The position numbers and the translations under genes were made by a program. Positions 35,060 through 44,850 of a stretch of 64,000 nucleotides of DNA are shown piece by piece. Position 1 is the first letter of the stretch. The number at the start of each line of letters is the position of its first letter. The notes beneath the pieces were generated by a model. It did not search any database. It was given only the letters and a program-made list of their open reading frames with translations, and was not told where the DNA came from. Source of the DNA: Pantoea eucalypti (lineage in GTDB: Bacteria > Pseudomonadota > Gammaproteobacteria > Enterobacterales > Enterobacteriaceae); NCBI RefSeq assembly GCF_009646115.1, contig NZ_CP045720.1, positions 3,720,001-3,784,000 of the forward strand, read 5' to 3'.

Positions 35060-35794
35060 TTAGCTTCTCTCTCCGCGAATCGACACTGACGGGAACGGAT
35101 ACCGTTCGCCGCGCTCTACCCAATCCATAAAGTCGGCGCGGGCGCCAGGGAAGTTGATCAGCTTCCAGCCGACCATGCCCTGATTCCCGCCGTGGATAGG
35201 ATCGCTAAAGAAGCCTTCACGGGTGTTCTGCAGCAGGAAGCTGAAGAAGACTTTTGCCGGTAGCTGGCTGAATTCCGCGCTGCCACTCTCCATCGCCTGC
35301 AATAAGGCATCCTGCTGCTCACCGCTGAGCTGAGCAAAGACCTTGCCGTGCTGCTTTTTGCTGTAATTATCGGCATCGGCCAGACCAAGGCGGTAAATCT
35401 GCTGTGGCACCAGCGGCAGCTGATAGCCCAGCTCTTTCGGCAGGTCGGGATTAAACGGACCCTGCATATACCAGTTCGATCCCGTGGCATACGGCGTATT
35501 CATTTGACGATCGATAAATTCCGGCACGCCCGCTTCCAGCGCTCCCGGTCCGCGTTCATCGCTGGGAATCAGGCGTGCCACGGCGGCGGTAATAAAGGCA
35601 AACTCTTCGGCGGTAAACCAGTTCGGCTGGTAATCACGTGCCTGCTGCGGTGCGGCCGGGGTTTCAGCCGCCTGCGCGGCCAGCGGAAGGGAGAGCGCGC
35701 CCATTGCGGTGGAGCCTACCGCCATCGCAGGCGCCAGGGTAATTGTCTTCAGCAAAAAATCCCTGCGTGAATGACCCTTTTTTTGTTCTGACAT
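35060..35794 (-). CDS. gluconate 2-dehydrogenase-type small subunit (subunit 3)
   Basis: Small subunit of the membrane-bound dehydrogenase, 244 residues. It opens with a twin-arginine signal (SRRDFLLK) and a hydrophobic stretch ending AQA-A, so it exports folded, presumably carrying the flavoprotein, which has no signal of its own. The [31 protein letters not shown] segment is the domain hallmark. It is the first gene of the three-gene operon. Confidence 0.93.
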   Translation of the reverse strand: MSEQKKGHSRRDFLLKTITLAPAMAVGSTAMGALSLPLAAQAAETPAAPQQARDYQPNWFTAEEFAFITAAVARLIPSDERGPGALEAGVPEFIDRQMNTPYATGSNWYMQGPFNPDLPKELGYQLPLVPQQIYRLGLADADNYSKKQHGKVFAQLSGEQQDALLQAMESGSAEFSQLPAKVFFSFLLQNTREGFFSDPIHGGNQGMVGWKLINFPGARADFMDWVERGERYPFPSVSIRGERS

Positions 35795-35887
35795 GACATT
35801 GCCTCATTCCCGCACTCACTGGCGGTATGAAAAAGTGGTGGTTGCGTTGTAATGGTTTTTATCAGCAGATACAGGCGTGGCGCCTGC

Positions 35888-35903
35888 TTGTTACCGGTAA
35901 CAA
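35888..35903 (-). promoter_or_regulatory. GntR-type (gluconate repressor) operator
   Basis: TTGTTACCGGTAACAA is a perfect 16-bp palindrome and matches the TGTTACC-GGTAACA pattern of GntR/IdnR operators of E. coli. It lies about 95 bp ahead of the dehydrogenase operon, directly after a candidate -10 box, so a bound repressor would block transcription. Gluconate would relieve it by family knowledge. Confidence 0.78.
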
Positions 35904-35911
35904 ACCTGCAT

Positions 35912-35920
35912 ATTGTATCA
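35912..35920 (-). promoter_or_regulatory. candidate extended -10 of the dehydrogenase operon
   Basis: On the minus strand TGATACAAT fits an extended -10 element. The transcription start would fall near 35905, placing the palindrome at roughly +3 to +18. No strong -35 is seen. Confidence 0.5.
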
Positions 35921-36069
35921 CTGCCATTCACAAAGATTTAGTTCAAAGAAACAAAATCGCACAATTTCATTAACATCTATCTTCTTCCTGTCATGAGCAG
36001 AAACAACAGACTACAGACAGCGACACGTCAAAAACGTTATAACAAGCAATACACAACAGCGGAGTACCT

Positions 36070-37311
36070 ATGTTTAAGTCTTTTTTTCCGCGGCCAGCGC
36101 TGTTTTTCAGCTCTGCGGCTGTCTGGAGCTTATTAGCAATTTTTGCCTGGTTCGGCTTTGCCGCCCATCTGCCAGGCATCTGGCCCACTTTTGAAACCAC
36201 AATGAAGCAGCCCCTCCCAACGACGGCGGCGCGTTTTATTGCCGCAAGTCAGCTCTGGTTTTATCTCTATTACTGGATAATGGTAGCTATTTTTGCCGGG
36301 GCCTGGCGGCTTATTGATCCGCATCCATGGCGGCGCTGGTCTGTGTGGGGTTCTGCGCTGATCATCTTTGTCACCTGGTTTGGCGTGCAGGTAGGTGTCG
36401 CCATTAATGCCTGGTATGGCCCGTTCTACGATCTGATTCAGAAAGCGCTGACCAAAGCGGGATCGGTGCAGATTGCAGAGTTTTACCATGAGGTTATCTC
36501 TTTTCTCGGCATCGCATTAATCGCGGTGGTGATTGGCGTACTCAACTCCTTCTTTATCAGCCACTGGGTTTTCCGCTGGCGTACGGCCATGAATAACTAC
36601 TACATGCACAACTGGCAGCGCCTGCGTCATGTCGAAGGTGCTGCACAGCGTGTGCAGGAAGACACCATGCGGTTTGCAACCACGCTGGAAAACTGGGGGG
36701 TGAGTTTTATTCAGGCGATTATGACGCTGGTCGCGTTTTTGCCGGTGCTGGTCGCGCTGTCACATCATGTGAAAGATATTCCGATCCTCGGCAATATTCC
36801 TTACGCGCTGGTGATAGCCGCTGTGCTCTGGTCCGTATTCGGCACCGGGTTGCTGGCGCTGGTTGGGATTAAGCTGCCGGGGCTGGAGTTCCGCAATCAG
36901 CGGGTTGAAGCCGCCTACCGTAAAGAGCTGGTTTACGGCGAAGACAATGCCGATCGCGCCGGGCCACAAACGGTGCAGGAGCTGTTCAGTCGGGTACGGG
37001 TTAACTACTTCCGACTCTATTTCCATTATCTCTATTTCAATATCACCCGCATTCTCTATCTGCAGGTCGATAATGTGTTTGGTCTTTTCCTGCTGTTCCC
37101 GTCGATTGTCGCGGGCACGATTACGCTGGGCTTACTCAACCAGATCACCAACGTGTTTGATCAGGTACGCGGCTCGTTCCAGTATCTGATCGCCTCCTGG
37201 TCAACGCTGATCGAACTGATGTCGATCTACAAGCGTCTGCGCAGCTTTGAGCAGATTCTGGATGATGTGCCGCACGATGAGATGATGCGCGAGGCATCGG
37301 AAGACGTGTAA
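36070..37311 (+). CDS. sbmA: peptide / antibiotic transporter SbmA
   Basis: Inner-membrane protein of the SbmA/BacA family, 413 residues (406 in E. coli). It imports proline-rich antimicrobial peptides, bleomycin and microcins using the proton gradient. Multiple membrane helices resemble the membrane domain of ABC exporters, but no ATP-binding domain is present. Family segments include [28 protein letters not shown] (split), [15 protein letters not shown] and the terminal [21 protein letters not shown] follows GGAGTACCT. Divergent from the dehydrogenase operon by 275 bp. Confidence 0.95.
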   Translation: MFKSFFPRPALFFSSAAVWSLLAIFAWFGFAAHLPGIWPTFETTMKQPLPTTAARFIAASQLWFYLYYWIMVAIFAGAWRLIDPHPWRRWSVWGSALIIFVTWFGVQVGVAINAWYGPFYDLIQKALTKAGSVQIAEFYHEVISFLGIALIAVVIGVLNSFFISHWVFRWRTAMNNYYMHNWQRLRHVEGAAQRVQEDTMRFATTLENWGVSFIQAIMTLVAFLPVLVALSHHVKDIPILGNIPYALVIAAVLWSVFGTGLLALVGIKLPGLEFRNQRVEAAYRKELVYGEDNADRAGPQTVQELFSRVRVNYFRLYFHYLYFNITRILYLQVDNVFGLFLLFPSIVAGTITLGLLNQITNVFDQVRGSFQYLIASWSTLIELMSIYKRLRSFEQILDDVPHDEMMREASEDV

Positions 37312-37340
37312 CGGGTGAGGATTGCCGTTTTTTGACATAA

Positions 37341-37366
37341 AAAAGCCACTCGTCAGAGTGGCTTTT
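37341..37366 (+). terminator. rho-independent terminator of sbmA
   Basis: An 11-bp stem (AAAAGCCACTC / GAGTGGCTTTT) with a GTCA loop and T-run, 30 bp after the sbmA stop. It is symmetric enough to work on both strands. Confidence 0.92.
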
Positions 37367-37417
37367 TCGTTTGCAAAATCTGGAAGTAAAATCTTTTACT
37401 TCAGCAGAAACGCCGCC

Positions 37418-37437
37418 AGGACGCCCGAAGGTGTCCT
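37418..37437 (-). terminator. UUCG-capped stem after the DUF1471 gene
   Basis: On the minus strand an 8-bp stem (AGGACACC / GGCGTCCT, one G-T pair) is closed by TTCG, 26 bp after the small gene's stop. No T-run follows; the sbmA terminator further on probably finishes the transcript. Confidence 0.45.
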
Positions 37438-37463
37438 GTCAGCATCAGAGGGTAAAGTGCAGC

Positions 37464-37673
37464 TTATTTCAGCAGCTCAGCAGTCATGTGAACGCCGTTG
37501 TTGTTGTAGGCTTCAGTGATTTTATATGAAGCACCAGCATCCTGAGCCTGCGCAGCGATTTTCGCTTCAGCACCGTCCAGCGTAGAGTCGACAGCGGTCA
37601 CAGATTGGGCGAAGCTGGCGAATGGCAGAACAGAAAGGGCGATAACAGCTGCAAAAGTTTTGATAGATTTCAT
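37464..37673 (-). CDS. small periplasmic DUF1471 (YhcN/BhsA-type) protein
   Basis: A 69-residue exported protein. A signal peptide (KSIKTFAAVIALSVLPFASFA) is followed by one DUF1471 domain with the hallmark STLDGAEAKIAAQA then KITEAYNNNGVHMTAEL ending. Relatives in E. coli (BhsA, McbA, YhcN, YjfN) respond to acid, peroxide, copper or biofilm conditions. I chose the ATG at 37673 with GAGGAA 6 nt upstream. It is monocistronic. Confidence 0.9.
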   Translation of the reverse strand: MKSIKTFAAVIALSVLPFASFAQSVTAVDSTLDGAEAKIAAQAQDAGASYKITEAYNNNGVHMTAELLK

Positions 37674-37885
37674 GGTCAATTCCTCGGTTAATTTTTATCA
37701 GGTAAGGCGTGCTGCCTTGTTGATAGATATATTAGCCCTGAAGTTGATCAGTAAAAAGCGGAGGGTTTTGCTTAACTCATTCAATAAAACTGATGATAAA
37801 AAGCACATTTCGCACAGTTATCACTCAAAAGGTTAATAATCCATATTCAATAAAAAAGGCAGCATAACGCGCTGCCTTCAGAGAA

Positions 37886-39073
37886 TTATCCGTGATGCCT
37901 TACCCGGCTGAAGATAGTTAGCGCAGCCAGCAGCATCAGTACGCCGCTGGCAACAAACACACCGCCTGCGCCGCGCAGGTCAAACATCCAGCCGCCTGCC
38001 GCCGCACCAACGGTAATCGCCAGCTGGATAGTGGCAACCAGTAAACCGCCGCCCGATTCCGCATCATCCGGCACCGCGCGTGAAATCCACGTAGACCAGC
38101 CGGTTGGCATCGAACCAAACGCCATCCCCCAGATCGCCACGCCCGCGCCGACCAGCCAGCTGACATCACCAAAGCTCACCAGCAGCAGCGCGGTGATACT
38201 CATTAACAGCGCCATGCCACTCAGCGTCAGCGACACACTACGGGTGACCAGATAACCGGCCAGCGAGGTGCCAAAAAAGTTCGCTACGCCAAAGGCCAGC
38301 AGCACCAGCGACAGCTGATTAAGGTTGAGCTGCGCGACACCTTCCAGAAACGGACGCAGGTAAGTAAAGAAAGCGAAGTGGCCGGTAAACATCATGATCA
38401 CGGCCAGCATGCCCCACCGCATCACACCGATACGCAGCAGTGCCAGCACCCCGCCGTTGCGGGCTTTGTTCTCTGCCGGCATGGCGGGCAGCGTAAAGAA
38501 TTGCCACAGCAGCGCCACCGCGCCCAGCCCGGCGGTCAGCATAAAGATGTTGCGCCAGCCGACCAGTCCACCGAGATAGCTGCCAAGCGGCGTAGCGATA
38601 ATTGTCGCCAGCGAGATACCACTAAACACAATAGAGAGTGCACGTGGCACCTGATCGCTGGGCACCAGACGCATAGTGATAGCGGTTGAAAGTGTCCAGA
38701 AGCCACCAATGGCCATACCCAGCAGCACCCGCGCCAGCAGGATTACCGTCAGGTCAGCCGCAAAGGCCACCATCAGCGCAGAGGCGATCAGCAACAGTGA
38801 AAAAACCAGCATCACAATACGGCGGTCAATTCGCCGCGTGACGCTGCCGGTCACCAGGCTGGTAAACAGCGCGACCAGTGCAGTAATAGTGACGGTCTGT
38901 CCCGCCTGCCCTTCGGATACACCGAGACTGTGCGCCATCGGCGTCAACAGACTCACAGGTAAAAATTCGGCGGTGATGAGGCTGAACACCCCAAATGCCA
39001 TGGCAAATACCGCACCCCACGCGGGACGGGTCGGCGAGGAAACCTCATCAGCCACTTCGGTTGTCAGACTCAT
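37886..39073 (-). CDS. MFS exporter, NepI-like (purine ribonucleoside efflux type)
   Basis: Twelve-helix DHA1-type exporter of 395 residues. The opening WGAVFAMAFGVFSLITAEFLPVSLLTPMA with LGVSEGQAGQTVTITALVAL closely parallels E. coli NepI, and FGTSLAGYLVTRSVSLTLSG and PTGWSTWISR match later parts. NepI exports inosine and related purine ribonucleosides; the substrate here is inferred. ATG at 39073 has a GGAGAAG site. It is divergent from an AraC-type regulator, which probably controls it. Confidence 0.82.
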   Translation of the reverse strand: MSLTTEVADEVSSPTRPAWGAVFAMAFGVFSLITAEFLPVSLLTPMAHSLGVSEGQAGQTVTITALVALFTSLVTGSVTRRIDRRIVMLVFSLLLIASALMVAFAADLTVILLARVLLGMAIGGFWTLSTAITMRLVPSDQVPRALSIVFSGISLATIIATPLGSYLGGLVGWRNIFMLTAGLGAVALLWQFFTLPAMPAENKARNGGVLALLRIGVMRWGMLAVIMMFTGHFAFFTYLRPFLEGVAQLNLNQLSLVLLAFGVANFFGTSLAGYLVTRSVSLTLSGMALLMSITALLLVSFGDVSWLVGAGVAIWGMAFGSMPTGWSTWISRAVPDDAESGGGLLVATIQLAITVGAAAGGWMFDLRGAGGVFVASGVLMLLAALTIFSRVRHHG

Positions 39074-39115
39074 GCTGCTTCTCCGGAAGATAAAAAAAGT
39101 GAGTGTGAGCATAGA

Positions 39116-39148
39116 GTGTCGCATCAGGACGATCTATGATGCTTACAC
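39116..39148. promoter_or_regulatory. candidate operator between exporter and AraC gene
   Basis: Interrupted inverted repeat: GTGT-c-GCATCA, a 10-nt gap, then TGATGC-tt-ACAC. Ten bases pair on each side. It sits between the two divergent starts, where a regulator could control both. AraC proteins often use direct repeats, so the identity of the binder is uncertain. Confidence 0.4.
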
Positions 39149-39178
39149 CTTCATTTTTGATAATTCGTCTGGAATCAT

Positions 39179-40144
39179 ATGAGCCACTATGGAGATCTGA
39201 CCAGTGAACTGCTGATGGGGATGCGCCTGTATGGCGTGAACTACCAGCGCATCGCGGTAAGCGCGCCATTCGGGTTGCGCTACGAGCACGCACCGGGCCG
39301 GGCGCAGTTCCACTTTGTCGGGCGTGGCTCACTGCTGGTGCGCAGCGCCTCCGGCGAGGTGTTTCAGCTCAACAGCGGCGATGCGCTGCTGGTGCCACAC
39401 GGTAAACCGCACAGCCTGATCTCCAGTGAGGAGGCGGACTGCCAGTGCATTAAAAACATGGCGAGCAAGCCGCTCTGCGACAGCGTCTGCGCCATCGCCG
39501 CCCCGGAAGATGCCGGTGAGGACGAGCACAGCGTACTGCTGTTCAGCGCCTGCATGGCGTTTGAGCTTGGCGGCATGCAGCCGCTGATCAATACCATGCC
39601 GGATGTGATGCTGGTGAGCACTCTGCTGTCGCAGTACCCGGAGATTCAGCCGATCCTGGCCGCAATGGAGCGGGAGTCACGCACGCGTCAGGCGGGGTTT
39701 GCCGGCATTCTGTCGCGTCTGGCGGATGTCGTTGCCGCGCTGATTGTGCGCGGCTGGGTAGAAAACGGCTGCGGCCAGAGTAGCGGGCTGGTGCAGGCAA
39801 TGCGCGACCCGCGTCTGAGTCAGGCGATTGCCGCGATGCATCGGGAGCCGGGCGAAAACTGGACGGTAGCGCGACTGGCCAGCGTGGCAGGCTGTTCGCG
39901 CTCGGTGTTTGCCGGACGTTTTCTCAATGCCACCGGTATGACGCCGCTGCGTTATCTTACGGAGTTGCGGATGCGGCTGGCGGTGCAGCGGATTGTGAAC
40001 AATGGGGAAGCGGTGGAAGCCGTGGCCTATCATCTCGGCTACGGCTCGATTGCGGCGTTCAGTCGCGCGTTTAAGCGGATCGTTGGTCAGTCGCCTGGCG
40101 CGCTGCGTGCCGGACGCGAAAGCACGCAGGCGCTGGCTTCTTAG
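39179..40144 (+). CDS. AraC-family regulator with cupin sensor domain
   Basis: Regulator of 321 residues. The N-terminal half is a cupin ([17 protein letters not shown] and [15 protein letters not shown], about 38-77). The C-terminal half has two AraC helix-turn-helices: [21 protein letters not shown], then [25 protein letters not shown]-x-C pair lies at about 88-90. Its last codons overlap the end of the convergent aer gene. The divergent exporter is the likely target. Confidence 0.88.
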   Translation: MSHYGDLTSELLMGMRLYGVNYQRIAVSAPFGLRYEHAPGRAQFHFVGRGSLLVRSASGEVFQLNSGDALLVPHGKPHSLISSEEADCQCIKNMASKPLCDSVCAIAAPEDAGEDEHSVLLFSACMAFELGGMQPLINTMPDVMLVSTLLSQYPEIQPILAAMERESRTRQAGFAGILSRLADVVAALIVRGWVENGCGQSSGLVQAMRDPRLSQAIAAMHREPGENWTVARLASVAGCSRSVFAGRFLNATGMTPLRYLTELRMRLAVQRIVNNGEAVEAVAYHLGYGSIAAFSRAFKRIVGQSPGALRAGRESTQALAS

Positions 40145-41685
40145 CGAAAGACGCTGATCGCTTCCACCAGACGGTTAGCCTGATGGGTCATGCGACCAGA
40201 CGCCTCGGCGCTTTCTGTCACGCGGGCAGCGTTCTGATGGGTGATATCATCGAGATCTTCTACTGCTGAGCTGACCTCGCTGAGCGCCGTCGCCTGTTCG
40301 GCCGTGGCGGCACTGATCTGGGCGATTAGCGCAGTGACATTCTGCACCTGCGACACGATATCCTGCATCGTCCGGCCCGCCGCGCTGGCATGCTCATTGC
40401 CCGATTTGACCCGGCTGCTGCTGGTTTCAACCAGCATTTTAATCTCGCTGGCGGCTTTAGCGCTGCGTTGCGCCAGGCTGCGAACTTCACCCGCGACCAC
40501 TGCAAAGCCTTTACCCTGCTCACCTGCCCGCGCCGCTTCCACCGCAGCATTCAACGCCAGAATATTAGTCTGGAAGGCAATGCCGTCGATCACGCTGGTT
40601 ATATTGGCGATACGCGTTGAGCTGTCGGCAATTTCGCCCATCATGCCCATCATATCCGTCATCACATCGCCGCCTTTGCTGGCGGCGTGACTGGTGCTGG
40701 CTGAGAGGCTATTCGCCTCATGTGCAGTTTCGGTGTTGCTCTTCACCGTCGCGGTCATTTCGTTCATGGTCGCCGCGGTTTGCTGCACGTTAGCCGCCGC
40801 CTGTTCAGTACGGCGACTCAGTTCGTTGTTACTGCGGGCGATGGCATCACTGGCACTCAGCACATTGATCGCCTGGCCGCTGACATCATCCACCAGCCAG
40901 CGGAACATCAATCCGAGCTGGCCAATGGCACGTAGCGTGACGCCGACCTCATCCACACGATCCATCTGTTCAACCTGATGGCTGGCACCGGTCGCTACGC
41001 GGAGCGCCTGTTTGCACATCCGCTCAATAGGACGTGAAATCTGCTGCTCCAGCCACACACTGCAGAGCAGAAGCAGCGCAGCCATTCCCGCAGCAAAGCC
41101 TGCCAGTGCAGTGTGGGTCATGCCCAGTGCCCAGACGCCCGCCACCGAGAGAGGCAGTAACGCCATCAGCGTGCTGCGAATCCGCCAGCGCAGGGGCAGC
41201 GTCTTCAGGATTGAGGCGGGACGACGCCAGCCGCTGCGCACCAGCAGGCCTTTGTGAAAACGTCGCCCTCTGGCGCGGCCTTCACGAAAATCCTGATAGA
41301 GCACTTCTGTCTGACGCACCTCTTCAGCCGTAGGTTTGGTGCGCACGGACATATAACCCTGCACTTTACCGTCGCGTACGACCGGAATGGCATTGGCACG
41401 CACCCAGTAGTGGTCGCCGTTTTTCCGGCGGTTTTTGACCAGCGCAGTCCAGGGTTCGCCCTGCTTCAGCGTCGCCCACATATCGGCAAAGGCTTCTGGC
41501 GGCATATCGGGGTGACGCACCATGTTATGCGGCTGCCCGTTGATCTCGTCAGCAGTGAATCCGCTTGCTTCGATAAACGCGTCGTTGGCGTAGGTAATGT
41601 GGCTGTTGAGATCGGTGGTCGACATCAGTGTCGCATGATCATCGAACAGATATTCACGCTGAGAGACAGGCTGGTTGTTACGCAT
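40141..41685 (-). CDS. aer: aerotaxis receptor
   Basis: Energy-sensing chemoreceptor of 514 residues (506 in E. coli). The N-terminal PAS domain (about 10-120) shows the FAD-binding NMVRHPDMP loop and [14 protein letters not shown], nearly as in E. coli Aer. One hydrophobic anchor region (about 170-210), a HAMP segment and the methyl-accepting signalling tip ([25 protein letters not shown]) follow. There is no large periplasmic loop and no terminal NWETF. I chose the ATG at 41685 with AAGGA 6 nt upstream. It couples redox state to the flagellar motor through CheW and CheA. Confidence 0.9.
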   Translation of the reverse strand: MRNNQPVSQREYLFDDHATLMSTTDLNSHITYANDAFIEASGFTADEINGQPHNMVRHPDMPPEAFADMWATLKQGEPWTALVKNRRKNGDHYWVRANAIPVVRDGKVQGYMSVRTKPTAEEVRQTEVLYQDFREGRARGRRFHKGLLVRSGWRRPASILKTLPLRWRIRSTLMALLPLSVAGVWALGMTHTALAGFAAGMAALLLLCSVWLEQQISRPIERMCKQALRVATGASHQVEQMDRVDEVGVTLRAIGQLGLMFRWLVDDVSGQAINVLSASDAIARSNNELSRRTEQAAANVQQTAATMNEMTATVKSNTETAHEANSLSASTSHAASKGGDVMTDMMGMMGEIADSSTRIANITSVIDGIAFQTNILALNAAVEAARAGEQGKGFAVVAGEVRSLAQRSAKAASEIKMLVETSSSRVKSGNEHASAAGRTMQDIVSQVQNVTALIAQISAATAEQATALSEVSSAVEDLDDITHQNAARVTESAEASGRMTHQANRLVEAISVFR

Positions 41686-41832
41686 CAAAAATCCTTGGAG
41701 ACCCGACGTCCTGCACGCAACAGTCTGAGGCGCAGCGTGAAAACGGCGGGCTGAGAAATAACGATTACCCTTTTTTATGTTTTCGGCATGCCCGCGCCGA
41801 CTCTTTAGTAATACGCTTTAATTTCTGCCGCG

Positions 41833-41857
41833 AAAAAAGCCACTTTGCAGCGGCTTT
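41833..41857 (-). terminator. terminator of murQP
   Basis: On the minus strand AAAGCCGCT-GCAA-AGTGGCTTT forms a 9-bp stem (one G-T pair) with a GNRA-type loop, followed by three more T. It lies 56 bp past the murP stop and isolates the operon from aer. Confidence 0.82.
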
Positions 41858-41912
41858 CACACTTTTGATCTGTTTTTATCCGTTAGCCAGACTGGAGAAT
41901 TCCGGCAGTGGC

Positions 41913-43367
41913 TTAACTGAGGTCAACATTACGGGTGCCAAACCAGCAGGTGAGCAGAAAACCGCCGGTCCATGCGACGATCAGCCCGGCCAGGTAAACT
42001 GCCATCCCGGCGAAGATGCCCTGGCTGGAGGTCATCAGTGGCAGAGTGACCAGCCCGGACGGCCCGAATACCGTGTTCATCCCCACTGGCAAACCCAGCC
42101 ACGCGACCAATCCAATAAAAAAGCCGCCCAGTGCTCCGCCGCCACAGGCGGTGATAAAGGGCTTGAGGCGGGGCAGCGTGACACCATAGATCAGCGGCTC
42201 GCCCACCCCAAGCAGGCCGGGGACAATTGCACCTTTGATCTGCGCCCGCAGCAGCGCGCCTTTTTCTGCTTTGCACCAGAGTGCCAGTGATGCGCCGACC
42301 TGGCCTGCGCCCGCCATTGCCAGAATCGGAAACAGCGAGTTAAATCCCTGGGTTTCCATCAGCGCAAAATAGACAGGAATAAAGCCCTGATGAATACCGA
42401 ACATCACCGCAATCAGGAACAGTCCAGCCAGCAGCGCGCAGCCAAAGGGATTGCTATTGAGGTGGATAAACAGCCACGACATTCCCTTAAACAGTTCGCC
42501 GCCCAGCGGCATAATCAGCAGATAGGTGATGGCGCCCGTGATCACCAGCGTAAACAGCGAGGTGAGGATCATATCCAGGTTGTCAGGAATGATTTTGCGC
42601 AGCTGTTTCTCTATCCACGCCCCGATAATCGCCGCCATCAGCACACCGATAATGTTGCCGCGCGGATCGATCGTCAGACCAAAGAAGCTCTCCATACCGC
42701 TGTAGTAGCCGGTGGTGGCCGTGGGCACATAGCCGAGCACAAACAGCGAGGCGATGATGGCGCCGTTTACGCCGCTGCCGCCAAAGGCTTTCTGTGCGTT
42801 ATAGCCGATCAGAATACTGAGAAAGGTGAACAGCCCTTTGCCGAACACCTTCATGTACGCCACGGTGTGCAGCAGCCAGGGCGCGTGATCGCCGGGCGCA
42901 TTAAGATGGAGACTCTGTTCAATCAGCGTGGCAAATCCCAGCAGCAGTCCCGCGCCGATAAAGCCTGGGATTAGCGGCGTGAAGATAGTGGCGAAGCGCG
43001 ACAGGAACTGATGCACCCCACTGGTCTGTTTCGCCTTTAGCTGCTGCTTCTGCTGCGCTGCCAGCTGGCTAAGCGCCGCCGTTTCGCCCTGCGAAGCCAT
43101 TGCAGTATCACCCTGCGACAGCAGGCTTTGCATTCCCTCGGCGGCGGTTTGCGCTTTTCCTGGCCCCACGACAATCTGTAACTGCGCATCGCTGTCGATG
43201 ACCCCCAGCACGCCCGGCAGGCTTTTTAACCTGGCCAGATCAGCCTGTTCTGGCTGATTCAGCGTCAGGCGGAGCCGTGTCATGCAGTGACCGCAGGCCG
43301 CGATATTCTGCGCACCACCGACCGCCTGCAGGATGTCGCGTAACAGTGCCTCGGTGATTTTCGCCAT
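41913..43367 (-). CDS. murP: N-acetylmuramic acid PTS permease, EIIBC
   Basis: Phosphotransferase permease of 484 residues that imports and phosphorylates N-acetylmuramic acid, giving MurNAc-6-phosphate. The EIIB domain is N-terminal with the phospho-cysteine in [10 protein letters not shown] (about 24-33). The EIIC domain with about ten helices follows, including [14 protein letters not shown]. There is no EIIA domain, so it depends on EIIA-Glc from elsewhere, as in E. coli. Start overlaps the murQ stop by one base. Confidence 0.93.
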   Translation of the reverse strand: MAKITEALLRDILQAVGGAQNIAACGHCMTRLRLTLNQPEQADLARLKSLPGVLGVIDSDAQLQIVVGPGKAQTAAEGMQSLLSQGDTAMASQGETAALSQLAAQQKQQLKAKQTSGVHQFLSRFATIFTPLIPGFIGAGLLLGFATLIEQSLHLNAPGDHAPWLLHTVAYMKVFGKGLFTFLSILIGYNAQKAFGGSGVNGAIIASLFVLGYVPTATTGYYSGMESFFGLTIDPRGNIIGVLMAAIIGAWIEKQLRKIIPDNLDMILTSLFTLVITGAITYLLIMPLGGELFKGMSWLFIHLNSNPFGCALLAGLFLIAVMFGIHQGFIPVYFALMETQGFNSLFPILAMAGAGQVGASLALWCKAEKGALLRAQIKGAIVPGLLGVGEPLIYGVTLPRLKPFITACGGGALGGFFIGLVAWLGLPVGMNTVFGPSGLVTLPLMTSSQGIFAGMAVYLAGLIVAWTGGFLLTCWFGTRNVDLS

Positions 43368-44278
43368 CAGCGTGCCCCCGCTGCCTGTAGCGCCTGACGG
43401 ATAAAGCCCTGATGCTGACCGAGCAGCGCTTTGGCCTCATCGGCGTCCAGGTCAGCCAGTACCATCAGGATGGCGGTTTTGCAGTGTCCGCCACAGCTGG
43501 TCAGCGCCGCACGAGCAGTCGCGTCATCACAATCCGTAGCCTGCATGACGATGTTGACCTGGCGCTGCACCAGTTTCTGGTTAGTGGCTTCCACATCGAC
43601 CATCAGGTTGCCATAGACTTTTCCGCTGCGGATCATCGATCCGGTGGTGAGCATGTTGAGCACCAGTTTCTGCGCCGTGCCCGCTTTCATGCGGGAAGAG
43701 CCGGTGACCACTTCCGGACCGACCACGGGTGTGAGCGCAATGGCGGCAACCTGTGACATCGCGCTGCCCGGATTACAGCTAAGCGACACAGTGGTCGCGC
43801 CCAGTTCATTCGCGTAAGCCAGCGCACCCAGCACATAAGGTGTGCGACCACTGGCGGCGATACCGACCAGCACGTCATGGCGGCTAAAATGGATGTCTTT
43901 CAAATCCTGCGCGCCCTGTTCCCGGTTATCTTCGGCGTTTTCAACCGCCTGTAGTATTGCGGTGTGGCCGCCGGCAATCAGGCCAATCACCTGATCACGC
44001 GGCGTGCCAAAGGTAGGCGGGCATTCGCTGGCATCCAGGATGCCCAGCCGCCCGGAGGTGCCCGCGCCGCAATAGATCAGTCGTCCACCTGCCCGGAACG
44101 CGGCACTGATGGCGTCAACGGCGGTGGCGATTTGCGGCACGATGGCCTCAACTGCCAGCGCCACCTTTTTATCTTCGTCATTAATGACGCGCAGCATCGC
44201 TTCGGTGGAGAGTTCATCAATGTTCTGGCTGGCCGGGTTGCGGCCTTCAGTGAGCATCTGGCTGAGGTCGAGTTTCAT
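43367..44278 (-). CDS. murQ: N-acetylmuramic acid 6-phosphate etherase
   Basis: SIS-fold enzyme of 303 residues that removes lactate from MurNAc-6-phosphate to give GlcNAc-6-phosphate, part of cell-wall recycling. Visible are the opening [17 protein letters not shown], the sugar-phosphate loop [22 protein letters not shown] with the catalytic glutamate, and the [13 protein letters not shown] segment. It is the first gene of the operon. No murR regulator gene is adjacent, unlike E. coli. Confidence 0.95.
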   Translation of the reverse strand: MKLDLSQMLTEGRNPASQNIDELSTEAMLRVINDEDKKVALAVEAIVPQIATAVDAISAAFRAGGRLIYCGAGTSGRLGILDASECPPTFGTPRDQVIGLIAGGHTAILQAVENAEDNREQGAQDLKDIHFSRHDVLVGIAASGRTPYVLGALAYANELGATTVSLSCNPGSAMSQVAAIALTPVVGPEVVTGSSRMKAGTAQKLVLNMLTTGSMIRSGKVYGNLMVDVEATNQKLVQRQVNIVMQATDCDDATARAALTSCGGHCKTAILMVLADLDADEAKALLGQHQGFIRQALQAAGAR

Positions 44279-44294
44279 GGCGGGCTCCGCTAAG

Positions 44295-44343
44295 GAATAA
44301 ATTATTCAAATTACCCACTATCATAACGAATGATTAATTCATT
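44295..44343 (-). promoter_or_regulatory. murQ upstream region with palindromes
   Basis: GAATAA-A-TTATTC (44295-44307) is a perfect odd palindrome 17 bp ahead of murQ, and AATGATTAATTCATT (44329-44343) is near-palindromic. Either could bind the regulator of murQP. Both are AT-rich and could also include the -10 element. The sites are visible; their use is inferred. Confidence 0.4.
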
Positions 44344-44467
44344 GGGTGAGATCTTTTTTCAATGGCTGTGGGGTGGGTTATGTTGCGGGGGATTGGGCTG
44401 GTTAGCGTTGAGCTTAAGCAGGGTGCCTGGCATTCGGGGCTTAATGGCTTTGTGATCAGAGCCAGTC

Positions 44468-44570
44468 AGAAAAGGTTCACCTGATCGTAAAGACGCATTC
44501 GTCATCCATGACGCTCGGCCCACGCCATCCCTGGCGGTGGGACGCTTTACTCTTCAGGTGAACCTTTTCT
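44468..44570. repeat. 103-bp palindromic repeat element, copy A
   Basis: The ends are a perfect 17-bp inverted repeat (AGAAAAGGTTCACCTGA and TCAGGTGAACCTTTTCT), and GTAAAG / CTTTAC pair further in. Inside are a CGTCAT-CC-ATGACG hairpin and a second one around CCATCCCTGG. There is no coding capacity. It is MITE-like and was not seen to have target duplications. It shares internal blocks with the element at 44711-44813. Confidence 0.75.
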
Positions 44571-44710
44571 TCCCTTAGGCTGTTTTATTGCTGTTTGTAA
44601 AGGGCTTGAGCTTGCCGATAAGATTTAAAAATCCGTGCTGTATCGCAAATAAATCCTTCGATACGATCTTTTGATTTTCTTAAAATACAGCGCATAGCTG
44701 GCATAAAGGC

Positions 44711-44813
44711 GGATACAAAGGGGGAGCGGAGTAAAGCGTCCGCCGCATGGATGCGGCGGCCAAGGCCCCAGGGATGGGTTTACGCCGACTTTACGTAGCC
44801 ACCCTTTGTGTCC
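44711..44813. repeat. 103-bp palindromic repeat element, copy B
   Basis: The ends are a 12-bp inverted repeat with one mismatch (GGATACAAAGGG and CCCTTTGTGTCC). GTAAAG and CTTTAC sit inside, and a perfect 9-bp hairpin CCGCCGCAT-GG-ATGCGGCGG follows. Read on the minus strand it shares CCATCCCTGG, CATCCATG and GACGCTTTACTC with copy A, and it has the same length. Frames across it are not credible genes. The remaining 44344-44850 sequence shows nothing more. Confidence 0.7.
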
Positions 44814-44850
44814 GACTGAAAGGCACAATGCGGTTTAAAAGCACGTTGAT

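Noticed and set aside
44625..44828. A 67-codon minus-strand frame
   Set aside because: It runs through the palindromic element at 44711-44813 and has no ribosome-binding site or domain.
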